A DNA stretch of 43,613 nt, from positions 1 to 43,613 of the forward strand of contig JABSOQ010000001.1 in assembly GCA_013216195.1 (NCBI GenBank). The letters run 5' to 3'. Position 1 is the first letter of the stretch; every line of letters starts with the position of its first letter. This stretch comes from Bdellovibrionales bacterium (GTDB lineage: Bacteria; Bdellovibrionota; Bdellovibrionia; Bdellovibrionales; UBA1609). Below, one piece after another: positions 9,245 to 17,765 of the stretch. The position numbers were made by a program, and so were the translations under genes. Under the pieces are notes generated by a model, which saw only the letters and a list, made by a program, of their open reading frames with translations, ran no database searches and had not been told where the DNA came from.

Positions 9245-10048
9245 TTAAAACAGATCTCTGTCCATGTGATACTTGAGAACTTTCGAACAGCTGATTTGCC
9301 AGTCGTCAGCATCGGGAGATGCTTGCTCGAATAAGTTTGCAATTTGATACCTGGTTAGCCCCCCCCCCAGGGCTTTTGCATCTGTGCTGGCAGCTTTAAA
9401 GCCATCGGGCCAGTTGTTGAGCTTTTCAAACCTCAAGAAACCAGTAAGAGTCTGGGTGATGAGAAGACTCGCGCCAGACAAACCAAGTAAAGCTCTCTCG
9501 AGAAAGCGCACCAGCTCAGGAGAATGAGCCTCACCAGTGTGCTGAGCTACCAAGCCCACCAATAGGTAAGTCAAACCACCCAGAACTACTGTCTCAAGCG
9601 ATTTGCCCAGAAACACTTTCAGGCCTAGCGTCTTGTGCCAGACGCTTGAATCATATAGCAGAATCTGCCCATCGCAGGCCTCCGCTAAAAGCACCTGAGG
9701 CTCTGAATTGAGTAGTTGGATCTCTGATATACAACGATGACCGCTCAACAGGCGGGCGTAGTTGTGACCTTCAACCTGTATGGTGTGATAAACGCGGCCC
9801 TCAGCCGTTAAGCCCACAACGTTATCTTCAAGTGTGTTGCCCTCTGGGTAGTTTTCACCATCGATTGGAATCCATTGAACGAGTTCAAGATCTAAAAGCT
9901 CATCGGGCCCTTGGGTAATATAGGGTTTAAAGATTTGAGTCTGAGGAACTGTATAAGCATGCTCCATGCGATGCTGGAAAACACCAGTCTCTGCATGAGA
10001 AATTGGGCCTGCCAAAACAGCAAATGATATCAAAACTCGCAATAACAC
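9245..10048 (-). CDS. Secreted or membrane hypothetical protein with a G10 tract near its 3' end
   Basis: 267 residues that I do not recognise. A signal peptide is visible (MLLRVLISFAVLAGPISHA, cleavage before E about residue 20). Two hydrophobic stretches lie around VVLGGLTYLLVGLVA and LLGLSGASLLITQTL, suggesting an inner-membrane hairpin after a periplasmic N-terminal domain. The codons for Leu-Gly-Gly-Gly-Leu lie on an uninterrupted run of ten G residues (9359-9368 on the plus strand). A one-base slip there would replace the last ~40 residues; one alternative frame stays open to 9100. It is the last gene of a minus-strand cluster with the radical SAM gene and another secreted protein (gaps of 62-65 bases). 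Confidence 0.6.
   Translation of the reverse strand: MLLRVLISFAVLAGPISHAETGVFQHRMEHAYTVPQTQIFKPYITQGPDELLDLELVQWIPIDGENYPEGNTLEDNVVGLTAEGRVYHTIQVEGHNYARLLSGHRCISEIQLLNSEPQVLLAEACDGQILLYDSSVWHKTLGLKVFLGKSLETVVLGGLTYLLVGLVAQHTGEAHSPELVRFLERALLGLSGASLLITQTLTGFLRFEKLNNWPDGFKAASTDAKALGGGLTRYQIANLFEQASPDADDWQISCSKVLKYHMDRDLF
9359..9368. repeat. 10-base homopolymer (C10 on plus strand, G10 in the coding strand)
   Basis: Ten consecutive C residues on the plus strand lie within the coding sequence of the minus-strand hypothetical gene, about 120 bases before its stop. Runs of this length are prone to slippage in replication and in sequencing. Confidence 0.95.
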
Positions 10049-10113
10049 GTTTGTACTCCCCTACAAGTAGGCAAGTTACAACTCAATCACAGAGGATTCA
10101 TAGTCTATTCTTT

Positions 10114-11499
10114 TTATTGAGTAGATGTTTCACGGCGGTCAAGACCGATAACAGAGCGGGCCCTATTGAAACCATGTTTTAACCCAGACCAGCCCCGGCC
10201 CCATGAGCCAGAGTTCGTCAGCAGCTCTGGATCTCTCCACCATTGCTGTAAGAGAGGCTCATCAGCAAAGATCGAGTTAAGAAGCTCTTGCTCGGCCTGC
10301 TCACCATGGAGTTCTCGAAACAACTCTATCTGTTGCTTCATTCTCATTAACCATGCCTCACGACCAAACAACTCCTGGCAAGTGGTGCTTTGTTGCAACT
10401 CTTCTATGAAGCCAATGAATCTCGACTTCGAAGCGCTGCCACTTTTCGCTATCGACTGAATCTTCTTTCTTTGCCTCTGAAGAACTGAAAACAGCACGCG
10501 CTTCGGAAGCATAAACGGTGAAGCAAGATCACCCCTATCACCAACAAGAGCAGGTTTGAGAATAAATTCAATATTCAAACTGTCTACAAACTCAAATACA
10601 TTGTGCAAATCAACTAAGCCGTAGCTTGTGCAAGTGTAATCAAAAACAACTTTCACATTTTCATTGGACTCAGCAAAGCTCACACAGCTATCGAAGTTTT
10701 TTTGCCATACTCGCCAATCGAGACAATCCCGCACAAACTCTCCAATGCGGCCAATGCCATCCATACTGGCATTGATCTGAACAGATTTAAAAAGCGGTAG
10801 TAAATCAAACAGATTTTGGTTCTTGAACTTCAACATCGTGAGGTTGGTGTTGTAGCGAAGATCTACATTCTAGCTTTCGCCTGAAGCAACCAACTGATTC
10901 AGAATCTTCCAGTGCTCTGGCCACATCAGTGGCTCGCCTCCACACCAATAAATCTCACGCACCCGATTCTGCTCAACCGCTTGAGACAACTCCGTCAGAG
11001 TGGTGTCTTTGTAGAGGCTCTTAAGCATAGCCTGCTCAGCATTCACACTCTCTTTGAATGCCAGGTGATTGTCGCTCAATTTGTTTATTTTGCTAACCCA
11101 CTTGGTTGAGGCCACCGGCCCACACATTTTACATTCAAGGTTACATAAATTAGTAAAACGATGATCATAAGAAACCGGCGCCATTGAAGTAGCACCGTCC
11201 TGTGAGGTAGCGCTTTCGATTTCTTCCCAGGAGGCGAATTTATCAAAGTGCTGACGATAAGCGAGCTCTCCACGATCGCAGATTCTGCAGGCCGAGGGCA
11301 CTTCACCCGCCAAGATCTTCTTGCGAACTTGCTTTACAGAGTCACCATTGTGAACTGGCTGAGGCGCGCCACAGTTGGCCAAATCATAGGGCTCCTCTGA
11401 AATACAACAGAGCTTGCGCTGCCCATAGGCTGAGATGTGAGAATGAACCCAAGGCGCCTTGCAAAAGCCCTTTGAAATTTCGGAATCACTTGTTTTCAC
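10114..11499 (-). pseudogene. Twitch/SPASM-like radical SAM protein gene interrupted by one in-frame TAG
   Basis: Two open frames, 209 and 240 residues, lie in the same phase and are separated only by TAG at 10872-10870 and ten sense codons. Read through, the protein is about 461 residues. The radical SAM cluster motif is CNLECKMC (Cys 119, 123, 126; CX3CX2C). An N-terminal Cys-rich part precedes it (FCKAPW, KLCC, ACRIC). YWCGGEPLMWPEHW and, just beyond the TAG, LRYNTNLT and INASMDGIG are conserved core segments of this family. The stop falls within the catalytic barrel, so the first fragment cannot be a complete enzyme. TAG ends several intact genes here, so recoding is unlikely; mutation or a sequencing error is more likely. 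The start is GTG 11499. The substrate is unknown. Confidence 0.8.
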
Positions 11500-11561
11500 A
11501 GCAGAAGCTCATCACGCCGAGCACATGGGGTCAACCGCCCTTGCCCAGAGTCAGGCTTCAG

Positions 11562-12467
11562 CTACCGATCAAATTCACATAGAAATTGCTGAGTTGAGCA
11601 ACTGGCTGTGGCCTCTGAGAGCGCACTGCTAAACGACGCCGGGCAACTAAGAGAGGCACTCAAGTTTTGAATTCGCCCTGACTCTCCCAACACTCTTGCG
11701 AACCTGCTCTGGCTGTAGAGCTGTGGCAGATCGACTACGGTTTCAACTTCGCTACTTTTGTCAAAAACTCTCGCAAATGGAAACACAAATCGGATCCCAT
11801 GAGAGTAATCATCATAACCGAAGTCATGTACTAGTGAGACTGACTGAATTGGCCTGCCATTCGAACGGTGCCAACCATATATGGCCACACGATCAGGTCT
11901 CGCTAACAGTCTTTCAGAAACAATCACATCTTTTTTATGACCTGCCACCAAACCAAGACGGCCGGCTCGCCTGGCCTCAACTCTATCGTGATGAACCTTG
12001 TAATTTTGCAGGCTTCTCATTGCACCGGGGTACTTGTACCAGTCAGTAGGTTGCGGGCTTAGCCTCACTTCAGCTTGCTCCCAAGCCCTGTCCACAATGG
12101 CCTTTGTTGGCAAAAGAAACCCCAACTTGTTTGCTAAGTACTGAGCGGCGTAGTTGGTGAGGGGTATTCTAAAAGCTGAAGCCCCACTGCCAAGCTTCAA
12201 GTAGTCGTCACTTAGAAACACTGTGATGAGGTAGCGGCTATCTTCGAAAAATACCTGAGAGAACATCAAGTTGTCTAGTGAATGATACCCCCTGAGGATC
12301 AACTTCACGAACTCGACCTGCCTGGCCGCTGAGGGGGTATTGTACCGCTCAAAGAACCCTGGCGGCTGCCAGTTTGAATTCTGGCTTGGCTCGGGGAAGC
12401 CGCAACCAGTTGCTCGAACATTTGCGCTAAAAAGACACACTAGAAAAATCAAGATTAGCTTTTCCAT
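11562..12467 (-). CDS. Secreted protein of unknown function with a DYSHGIR motif
   Basis: 301 residues. A signal peptide of about 19 residues ends at VRATG. The body has segments I associate from memory with an uncharacterised secreted family: DDYLKLGS, LVAGHKKDVIVSERL, IYGWHRSNGRPIQ and HDFGYDDYSHGIRFV. The conserved His, Asp and Tyr could be catalytic, but no function is known to me. It is the first gene of the minus-strand cluster with the broken radical SAM gene 62 bases downstream. No clear ribosome-binding site precedes the ATG. Confidence 0.65.
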   Translation of the reverse strand: MEKLILIFLVCLFSANVRATGCGFPEPSQNSNWQPPGFFERYNTPSAARQVEFVKLILRGYHSLDNLMFSQVFFEDSRYLITVFLSDDYLKLGSGASAFRIPLTNYAAQYLANKLGFLLPTKAIVDRAWEQAEVRLSPQPTDWYKYPGAMRSLQNYKVHHDRVEARRAGRLGLVAGHKKDVIVSERLLARPDRVAIYGWHRSNGRPIQSVSLVHDFGYDDYSHGIRFVFPFARVFDKSSEVETVVDLPQLYSQSRFARVLGESGRIQNLSASLSCPASFSSALSEATASCSTQQFLCEFDR

Positions 12468-12563
12468 AGAGTTAAGTGTCTCGAGAGCCTTCTTTCAGGC
12501 TCAACTCAAGACTGAAAATCTAGATCTAAGGCCGTGCCTACAACAAAATTGGAGCGCACCTTG

Positions 12564-12643
12564 CAACGCCAAGGCGTTGAAGGAATAAGACCAAAGGAGA
12601 CCCCAAGAGAGATGTAAGCTTTATAGGCTTGCTCCTATTTTTT
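12564..12643 (+). other. Inverted repeat and weak terminator-like hairpin in a divergent intergenic region
   Basis: CAACGCC AA GGCGTTG (12564-12579) is a perfect 7-bp inverted repeat. Further on, ATAGG / CCTAT with a 6-base loop and six T residues (12623-12643) resembles a weak plus-strand terminator. A terminator between two divergent genes would imply a short untranslated transcript or leader attenuation. An AAAGGAGA followed by ATG-TAA also occurs here. No coding gene is supported. Confidence 0.3.
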
Positions 12644-12707
12644 GCTGCAGCTCTCAAATCTCCTAAATTCAAAGTTATCGGCTCAATTTTGAGATGCAGG
12701 AGGACTC

Positions 12708-13400
12708 ATGAAGCACTTGATGTTGTTGGCCACTGCCCTAGTGGCCCTTCAGACCCAGGCCAACGGTGATGTGGAACTGTTTTCATACCCGCTTTTCGCC
12801 GGGCAAGCTTGCGAAAGCGGCTTAGCAACCCCGATCTACTGTGAGGCTGAATTCGACGAAACCGAAGAGCTTTACACAACAGATCAAAAGAGAACAAATT
12901 GGGTAGGTGGCGGCCGCGACCAAGACTGGGGTTGCGAGCAGATACAGGGTCGTTTCACAAAGCAAATTGCAGATGCACTCGCCCAGCACCCAGAAGCTAG
13001 AATTGTGCACTCTCAACAAGACGAAGATGATCGCACCCACAACTTCGCAACAGAGTATCGTTACTACTGTGAGGTGAAGGTGGTCGTTGACGTGAAAGTA
13101 ACTAAAAGAGATCCATCTTGCGGTGTTGAGCAGTACGCCTACATTCTCCCAGGCAGTGACCTTTCAGACATTGAGGGCCCTCTTTATTGCCTAGACTGCT
13201 CTCACATGGAAGAGACTGATGTTGCTGAAAACATCGTGAGATGTGTTGCTGACCGTCTGTCAGTTCCAGATACTGTGTTTTTCGCATCCAGCGACGAAGA
13301 CAAACTAAGAGAAAGAGCTAGGGCTCTCAGAGACGTCGGCGCTTTAAACTCGCTACCATTTGGTGAAGCGAGAAAAGTGCTCAGCTTTATTGGCGAGTAG
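12708..13400 (+). CDS. Secreted Cys-rich hypothetical protein
   Basis: 230 residues, not recognised. AGGAGG precedes the ATG. A signal peptide ends about residue 19 (TQANG). The mature part is acidic with about ten Cys, including a CLDC pair near residue 164, which suggests disulfides in the periplasm or outside the cell. A strong terminator follows, so it appears to be a single-gene unit. Confidence 0.65.
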   Translation: MKHLMLLATALVALQTQANGDVELFSYPLFAGQACESGLATPIYCEAEFDETEELYTTDQKRTNWVGGGRDQDWGCEQIQGRFTKQIADALAQHPEARIVHSQQDEDDRTHNFATEYRYYCEVKVVVDVKVTKRDPSCGVEQYAYILPGSDLSDIEGPLYCLDCSHMEETDVAENIVRCVADRLSVPDTVFFASSDEDKLRERARALRDVGALNSLPFGEARKVLSFIGE

Positions 13401-13425
13401 TGAAACGTCTCATATTGAGACAATT

Positions 13426-13459
13426 AAAAGGTCATTGGTTTCGGCCAATGGCCTTTTTT
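13426..13459 (+). terminator. Rho-independent terminator
   Basis: A 13-bp stem (AAAAGGTCATTGG against CCAATGGCCTTTT, one G-T pair) with a 6-base loop ends in a T run. It is about 25 bases after the stop of the Cys-rich secreted protein gene. Confidence 0.85.
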
Positions 13460-13628
13460 CGATGAGGCCTGATCCTCTCTACCTATACAGATTTTAAACA
13501 CCCACAGGTTTACAACAGAATTTCGCAGATTTGTTGAGCTTGAGTTCTAGCAATCAGCAATTTTCGCGTTTCTTAGCTCAAGCCCTTAAACCCTTCTGTT
13601 TCGTTTTCACTAAAATTCAGACCGATAG

Positions 13629-13654
13629 ATCTCTAGAGATTTGACAGCTGTCAA
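13629..13654. promoter_or_regulatory. Two abutting perfect palindromes upstream of the SUMF1-like gene
   Basis: ATCTCTAGAGAT (12 bp, 13629-13640) is directly followed by TTGACAGCTGTCAA (14 bp, 13641-13654). Both are perfect palindromes. The second begins with a consensus -35 hexamer, TTGACA, but no good -10 is seen 16-18 bases on. They lie 66 bases before the next start codon in a 319-base gap otherwise holding only the preceding terminator. This looks like an operator region; function is inferred. Confidence 0.35.
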
Positions 13655-13719
13655 AGCCACAAAGAGCTGACTGAATGATTACAGTTTTTTGAGACCACAA
13701 ATCAAAATAGACTGGATGG

Positions 13720-14568
13720 GTGGGATATCTAAAAAAGTCATTTATTCGAATCAGTCTATTTCTATTCATTCTTACACTTGCGGCTGCATTCAAAGCCCAA
13801 GCTGCTGAGACCAGGCGAGATGGAGGAGGGCCAACCGACCTTCACCCCGCCAGCTATCACAACCAGCAGACAGAGTTTCCTGATCTGAGGGTGCCGCAGA
13901 GAATTGGCGGCTTTGGAAACAATCAAAACCAATTTGGTTACCTTCATCCGCACGATCGAAATTTGAGACGAGACCAAGAAGCCAACAGAGCAAGAGAACG
14001 CGCATATTACCAAGGCTCTGGAGGTTGCAACCGTAGGATAAGGTGCCCAGGCAGTGATATGAGCCAGGTTTGTCACCCAAATTACGAGATCAAGGTTTGC
14101 ATCGACACTGATCTCGTCACCGATGAAAATGGCTTACCTAGGGGTAGCATGAGTTACGATCAGTGTGAGGCTCATTGCACAGCCCAAGGTAAAAGACTGC
14201 CCTCTAACAATGAATGGATGGTCGCAGCTCTAGGCACTGACCGCAACGCCTGCCTGCCACCTGGCGGAGCACCAGCACAGGAGGGGTATGCTGGCCGAAC
14301 CACCAATGGCCGCATGAATGATGCCAGCTTCAATATTGCTGGCTTAGGCCACGACAGAAGGCAGTGTGTCTCAACCTTTGGCGTTCGCGACATGATCGGC
14401 ACACTAGGGCAACACGTGACTCACGGTATGGCTCAAAGTGGTCGCACTCAATTTAATGGAGGTTTTTGGGGCATGCCGCACTCTTCAATTTTTTATCGAA
14501 CAGTGTTTCATGAAGCCGACCATACCGACTTCTCGACTGGCTGCCGATGCGCTTGGAGCCCTGAATAA
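13720..14568 (+). CDS. Secreted SUMF1/formylglycine-generating-enzyme-fold protein
   Basis: 282 residues starting at GTG; the nearby ATG at 13716 is out of frame. A signal peptide ends about residue 28 (FKAQA, then AETRR). Residues ~30-100 are a low-complexity region rich in Asn, Gln and Arg. From ~120 onward the order of motifs matches the FGE-sulfatase fold: CIDTDLVTDENG, CEAHCTAQGKRLPSNNEWMVAA, FGVRDMIGTLGQHV, FNGGFWG and a terminal STGCRC. Most bacterial members are not true formylglycine generators, and many are secreted proteins or binding folds. I do not claim catalytic activity. Confidence 0.7.
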   Translation: MGYLKKSFIRISLFLFILTLAAAFKAQAAETRRDGGGPTDLHPASYHNQQTEFPDLRVPQRIGGFGNNQNQFGYLHPHDRNLRRDQEANRARERAYYQGSGGCNRRIRCPGSDMSQVCHPNYEIKVCIDTDLVTDENGLPRGSMSYDQCEAHCTAQGKRLPSNNEWMVAALGTDRNACLPPGGAPAQEGYAGRTTNGRMNDASFNIAGLGHDRRQCVSTFGVRDMIGTLGQHVTHGMAQSGRTQFNGGFWGMPHSSIFYRTVFHEADHTDFSTGCRCAWSPE

Positions 14569-14662
14569 TTGTTTCTTAAGACAGACGATTGAAATGACCA
14601 AGTCTCAAGAGAACAAGATGAAGCAAAGAATTTGAAGATGAGTTAAGGCTCGATTTTAAGGA

Positions 14663-15697
14663 CTACTGATCGAGGATGTAGTTCATTGGGTCAACAGGTA
14701 CACCATGCACCCGCACCTCGTAATGCAAGTGCGGCCCTGAAGATCGGCCTGTGTTACCAACAGTTGAGATAACCTCTCTACGAGAAACCTTCTGGCCTTT
14801 TTCAACCAGAATTCGAGAGTTGTGAGCGAAACGAGTGACCACACCGTAACCGTGATCAACTGAAACCAACTTACCATAACCAGATTCATACCCCACAAAA
14901 CTCACGACACCATCTGCTGGAGCGTAAACAGGGGTTCCCGGAGGAGCCGCAATATCAAGACCAGCATGCATAACTGGCTTTGCTGTAAATGGGTCAATTC
15001 GATAACCAAAACGAGAAGTGAACCAGCCCCGCGCAGGCTTAATACTAGGAGTCGCTGCCAAAAGGCTCTGTCTCTCTGACAAAGATTCGTAAAGTTCGAG
15101 AATACCCTGCTCTCTCAACTGAGCTTCTTTGACCGCTCTATCAATTTTGATTGAGAGTGTTGCGTAGTCTCTTCTGATCTCGATACCAAGCTCACCTCGT
15201 TTCGTATCTAAAGGAGGTGCGTTCATGAACAGATTGTCTTTCTGCAAAAAAGCTGCGCTCGGGCTTCGATCGCTCTGATCGCCACTTCGACCACTCACAT
15301 CTAGCATCGACCCTGAATCAGTGCCTGTTAGCTGACCGAATGATTCGTTTGGATCTACAGACAATTTCAATGATCTATTTTCGTCATCAATGTTGGTGAT
15401 CAACCGAAGCTTCTTAGAAAAGTTCTTCACACGCTCAAGACCAGTTTCAAGTGATTCGAGCTGACTCTCAACAACTTGAAACTGTCTCTTCAATGTGGCG
15501 TTCTCAGCTTGAAGGCGCTTGTTCTCACCCGCTTGTAATAGCAAACCGACATAATCAACGGCCGCAGCACCTATTAAAACTGAAAGTAAGAGACTCATGA
15601 ACAAAATCGTCTTCAACCACGCGGAGTTAACAGTAAAACTGTGGGTCTCGCCACGTCTGTTGGTTGAAATCATGAAAGTGTAGGTTTTCTTATCCAT
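14663..15697 (-). CDS. M23 (LytM/lysostaphin-type) metallopeptidase, membrane anchored
   Basis: 344 residues from ATG 15697, preceded by GAGGG; a longer upstream start at 15748 is less likely. A short basic cytoplasmic part is followed by a membrane helix (about residues 29-52), a coiled coil (~55-100), a linker, and a C-terminal LytM domain with the zinc ligands HAGLD (about residue 243) and HLHYE (about 322). All core ligands are visible, so it is probably an active endopeptidase cutting peptidoglycan cross-links, not a degenerate EnvC/NlpD-type activator. It lies 82 bases downstream of the PP2C gene on the same strand and may be co-transcribed with it. Confidence 0.88.
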   Translation of the reverse strand: MDKKTYTFMISTNRRGETHSFTVNSAWLKTILFMSLLLSVLIGAAAVDYVGLLLQAGENKRLQAENATLKRQFQVVESQLESLETGLERVKNFSKKLRLITNIDDENRSLKLSVDPNESFGQLTGTDSGSMLDVSGRSGDQSDRSPSAAFLQKDNLFMNAPPLDTKRGELGIEIRRDYATLSIKIDRAVKEAQLREQGILELYESLSERQSLLAATPSIKPARGWFTSRFGYRIDPFTAKPVMHAGLDIAAPPGTPVYAPADGVVSFVGYESGYGKLVSVDHGYGVVTRFAHNSRILVEKGQKVSRREVISTVGNTGRSSGPHLHYEVRVHGVPVDPMNYILDQ

Positions 15698-15779
15698 GTC
15701 CCTCGATAGCCCCAAAATTGTCAGAGCCCAGACCTTATAAAAGATCAACGTTTTGCGTCAAGCTCGGGGTTCAGATGAA

Positions 15780-16505
15780 TTAGCTTATCTGAACCACAAT
15801 CGCAGAAATGTTGTCATCACCGCCTGCTTTCTTCGCCATGCTGATTCCCTCTGTGACAACGGCGCTCTTTTTCTTCTTTTTACACAGGTCGGCAATTTCT
15901 TGATCACTGATGAGTCCAGAAAGCCCGTCCGAGCAGAGTACGTAGACATCTCCGGGCTTCACCTCTCTTTGCAAAGTGTCCACCTGGACCTCTCTCTCAA
16001 ACCCAACACTACGCGTTATCACGTTTCGCCCGACCACGTGTGGAGCTTCTTCTTCAGAAATCACTCCGGCCCGAATCTGGTCGTTAATCAGCGAGTGATC
16101 CTCGGTCAGTTGCCAAAACCCCTCATCAGTCCACATGTAGAGACGAGAGTCTCCTACGTTGGCAATGTACATGACTCCATTGCGCATCCAGAAACCAACC
16201 ATTGTGGTTCCCATGCCAGCCAAGTCTTCTTGCTCATTCTCTGCACGAAAAAAGATACGCTTGCTCGCCTCTTTGTAGGCTTCAACTAAAACCATCAAAG
16301 ATTCTTCTTTGCGAACCCCTTTGTTTTCACTCACGATTTCACGAACAGTTTCAACAGCCATAGCTGAGGCCACTTCGCCCCCTCTGTGCCCGCCCATGCC
16401 ATCTGCCACGATATACAGGCCAAGGTCTTGATCGACTAAAATTGTATCTTGATTGATTTCTCTGCGGAGGCCGACGTCTGTAGCCCCCCAAACCTGAATT
16501 TCCAT
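15780..16505 (-). CDS. PP2C-family serine/threonine protein phosphatase
   Basis: 241 residues from ATG 16505 (AAGG just upstream); an upstream in-frame start at 16532 adds nine residues. PP2C motifs occur in order: GLRREINQD, VADGMGGHRGGE, GMGTTMV, NVGDSRLY, CSDGLSG and GGDDNIS. These supply the Asp ligands for the two metal ions. The size and layout match stand-alone bacterial Stp/PrpC enzymes, which reverse Hanks-type kinase phosphorylation in the cytoplasm. No partner kinase is in this window. It is divergent from the TonB-family gene. Confidence 0.92.
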   Translation of the reverse strand: MEIQVWGATDVGLRREINQDTILVDQDLGLYIVADGMGGHRGGEVASAMAVETVREIVSENKGVRKEESLMVLVEAYKEASKRIFFRAENEQEDLAGMGTTMVGFWMRNGVMYIANVGDSRLYMWTDEGFWQLTEDHSLINDQIRAGVISEEEAPHVVGRNVITRSVGFEREVQVDTLQREVKPGDVYVLCSDGLSGLISDQEIADLCKKKKKSAVVTEGISMAKKAGGDDNISAIVVQIS

Positions 16506-16738
16506 AACCTTAATTGTAAACGAACAATCCAACAGTCAGAAAGGGTTTTTTGTGAAACAAAACCTTCGCTTTGTTACACAACAACTGCAACATTTCAGAC
16601 AGTTTTCGAAAGATGACTTAAGGCTTCCCGACGATAGGCTTGTATCAATAACTAAACCGGGGCCCTGTTCCCTAAAAACCGCACTGACAGCCTTAAACAA
16701 AAGAGCCCTGCAACCGATGGGTTTATACAGAGGTTGCA

Positions 16739-17713
16739 ATGCTAAAAAAGTACATCGACAGAATGAAATATCCCGCCTTGGCGTTTCTGTTGCTATCTAT
16801 GCTCACTCACTTGAGTGTGTACTTATTCTTGAGCATTGCTAGGGACAAACCAAAGCCTCCTATCGCTCAGACGGTAGAGTTTGAGTACATCGCGCCGGCC
16901 CCTGCCGAGAAATCAAAGCCTGGTCAAAAACCCAAAAAGGTCATCAAGCGAAACAAGCAGATCGTGACGCAAGAAAAGCGAATCAATGACGAGAAGCCTG
17001 TAGACAGTCGTTACATGAGTAAATTCAACCAGAGGGTGAAAAAGCAAACCCGAGCAGCCAACACTGGCGAATTCAACAATTCAGCTAAACCGGGCCAACA
17101 GGTTGCTGGCCAGAATCAGAAACCTCAGCCTAAGCCAAGCCCGAAGAAAAACCCTGAAAAAGGGCCCGGCAAAATCAAGAAGCTTAGCCAACTTGTACCG
17201 CAGTATTCGCTGACTCCAGATGCCAGAAAAGACCTCGCAAAACACGTTGGGAACCCATCGCAAACCGACGATTATCTGAAAGACGTCGAAGTGGGCCTGC
17301 AGACCGCACTGAGCACTAGAGAGTTTCTCTACTACTCCTATTACGACAGAATCAAAAAGAAGATTCGCCAATTTTGGGAGCCAAACGTAAGACAGCAAGT
17401 GAAAATGATTTACCGCAAGGGCCGAACTATTGCTTCATCGAGCGATAGAATCACTCAAGTGCTGATTACCCTTGATGCTAGGGGCTCTCTAGAGCGCATT
17501 GAAGTTATTACTCAAAGCGGCGTATCTGCTCTAGATAAGGCTGCCATAGAGGCTTTTAAAGAGGCTGCTCCCTTCCCGAATCCACCCAAAGGTATGGTTG
17601 AACAAGATGGACGTATACGAATTCGCTGGGATTTCATTCTCGAGGCAAGCGCCCTGGAGATCAATGGCGAAAGGAACTATGCGACACTTGCCAGACCAGA
17701 AAAGTCGCTTTAG
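16739..17713 (+). CDS. TonB-family protein (TonB C-terminal domain)
   Basis: 324 residues; AGAGG precedes the ATG. One membrane helix (about residues 13-32) is followed by a long Pro/Lys-rich periplasmic stretch (~36-160) and a C-terminal domain with IKKKIRQFWEP, VLITLDARGSLERIEVITQSGV, LDKAAIEAFKEAAPFPNPP and RIRWDFIL. This is the TonB C-terminal pattern. TonB proteins link the inner-membrane motor to outer-membrane receptors. No exbB, exbD or receptor gene is adjacent, so the role is open. Confidence 0.85.
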   Translation: MLKKYIDRMKYPALAFLLLSMLTHLSVYLFLSIARDKPKPPIAQTVEFEYIAPAPAEKSKPGQKPKKVIKRNKQIVTQEKRINDEKPVDSRYMSKFNQRVKKQTRAANTGEFNNSAKPGQQVAGQNQKPQPKPSPKKNPEKGPGKIKKLSQLVPQYSLTPDARKDLAKHVGNPSQTDDYLKDVEVGLQTALSTREFLYYSYYDRIKKKIRQFWEPNVRQQVKMIYRKGRTIASSSDRITQVLITLDARGSLERIEVITQSGVSALDKAAIEAFKEAAPFPNPPKGMVEQDGRIRIRWDFILEASALEINGERNYATLARPEKSL

Positions 17714-17765
17714 ATTCACCCAGATAGGAAGCACCACACAATCAACATAATTGGGAGTCACAACC

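Noticed and set aside
9100-9342. 80-codon minus-strand ORF as a separate gene
   Set aside because: It overlaps the 3' end of the hypothetical gene in another frame and has no ribosome-binding site; it matters only as the alternative frame after the G10 tract.
10870-10872. Pyrrolysine or other recoding of TAG
   Set aside because: TAG terminates several intact genes in this window, and no suppressor gene is visible; mutation or sequencing error is simpler.
12340-12588. Plus-strand ORF of 82 codons across the promoter of the DYSHGIR gene
   Set aside because: It is largely antisense to a real gene start and has no supporting signals.
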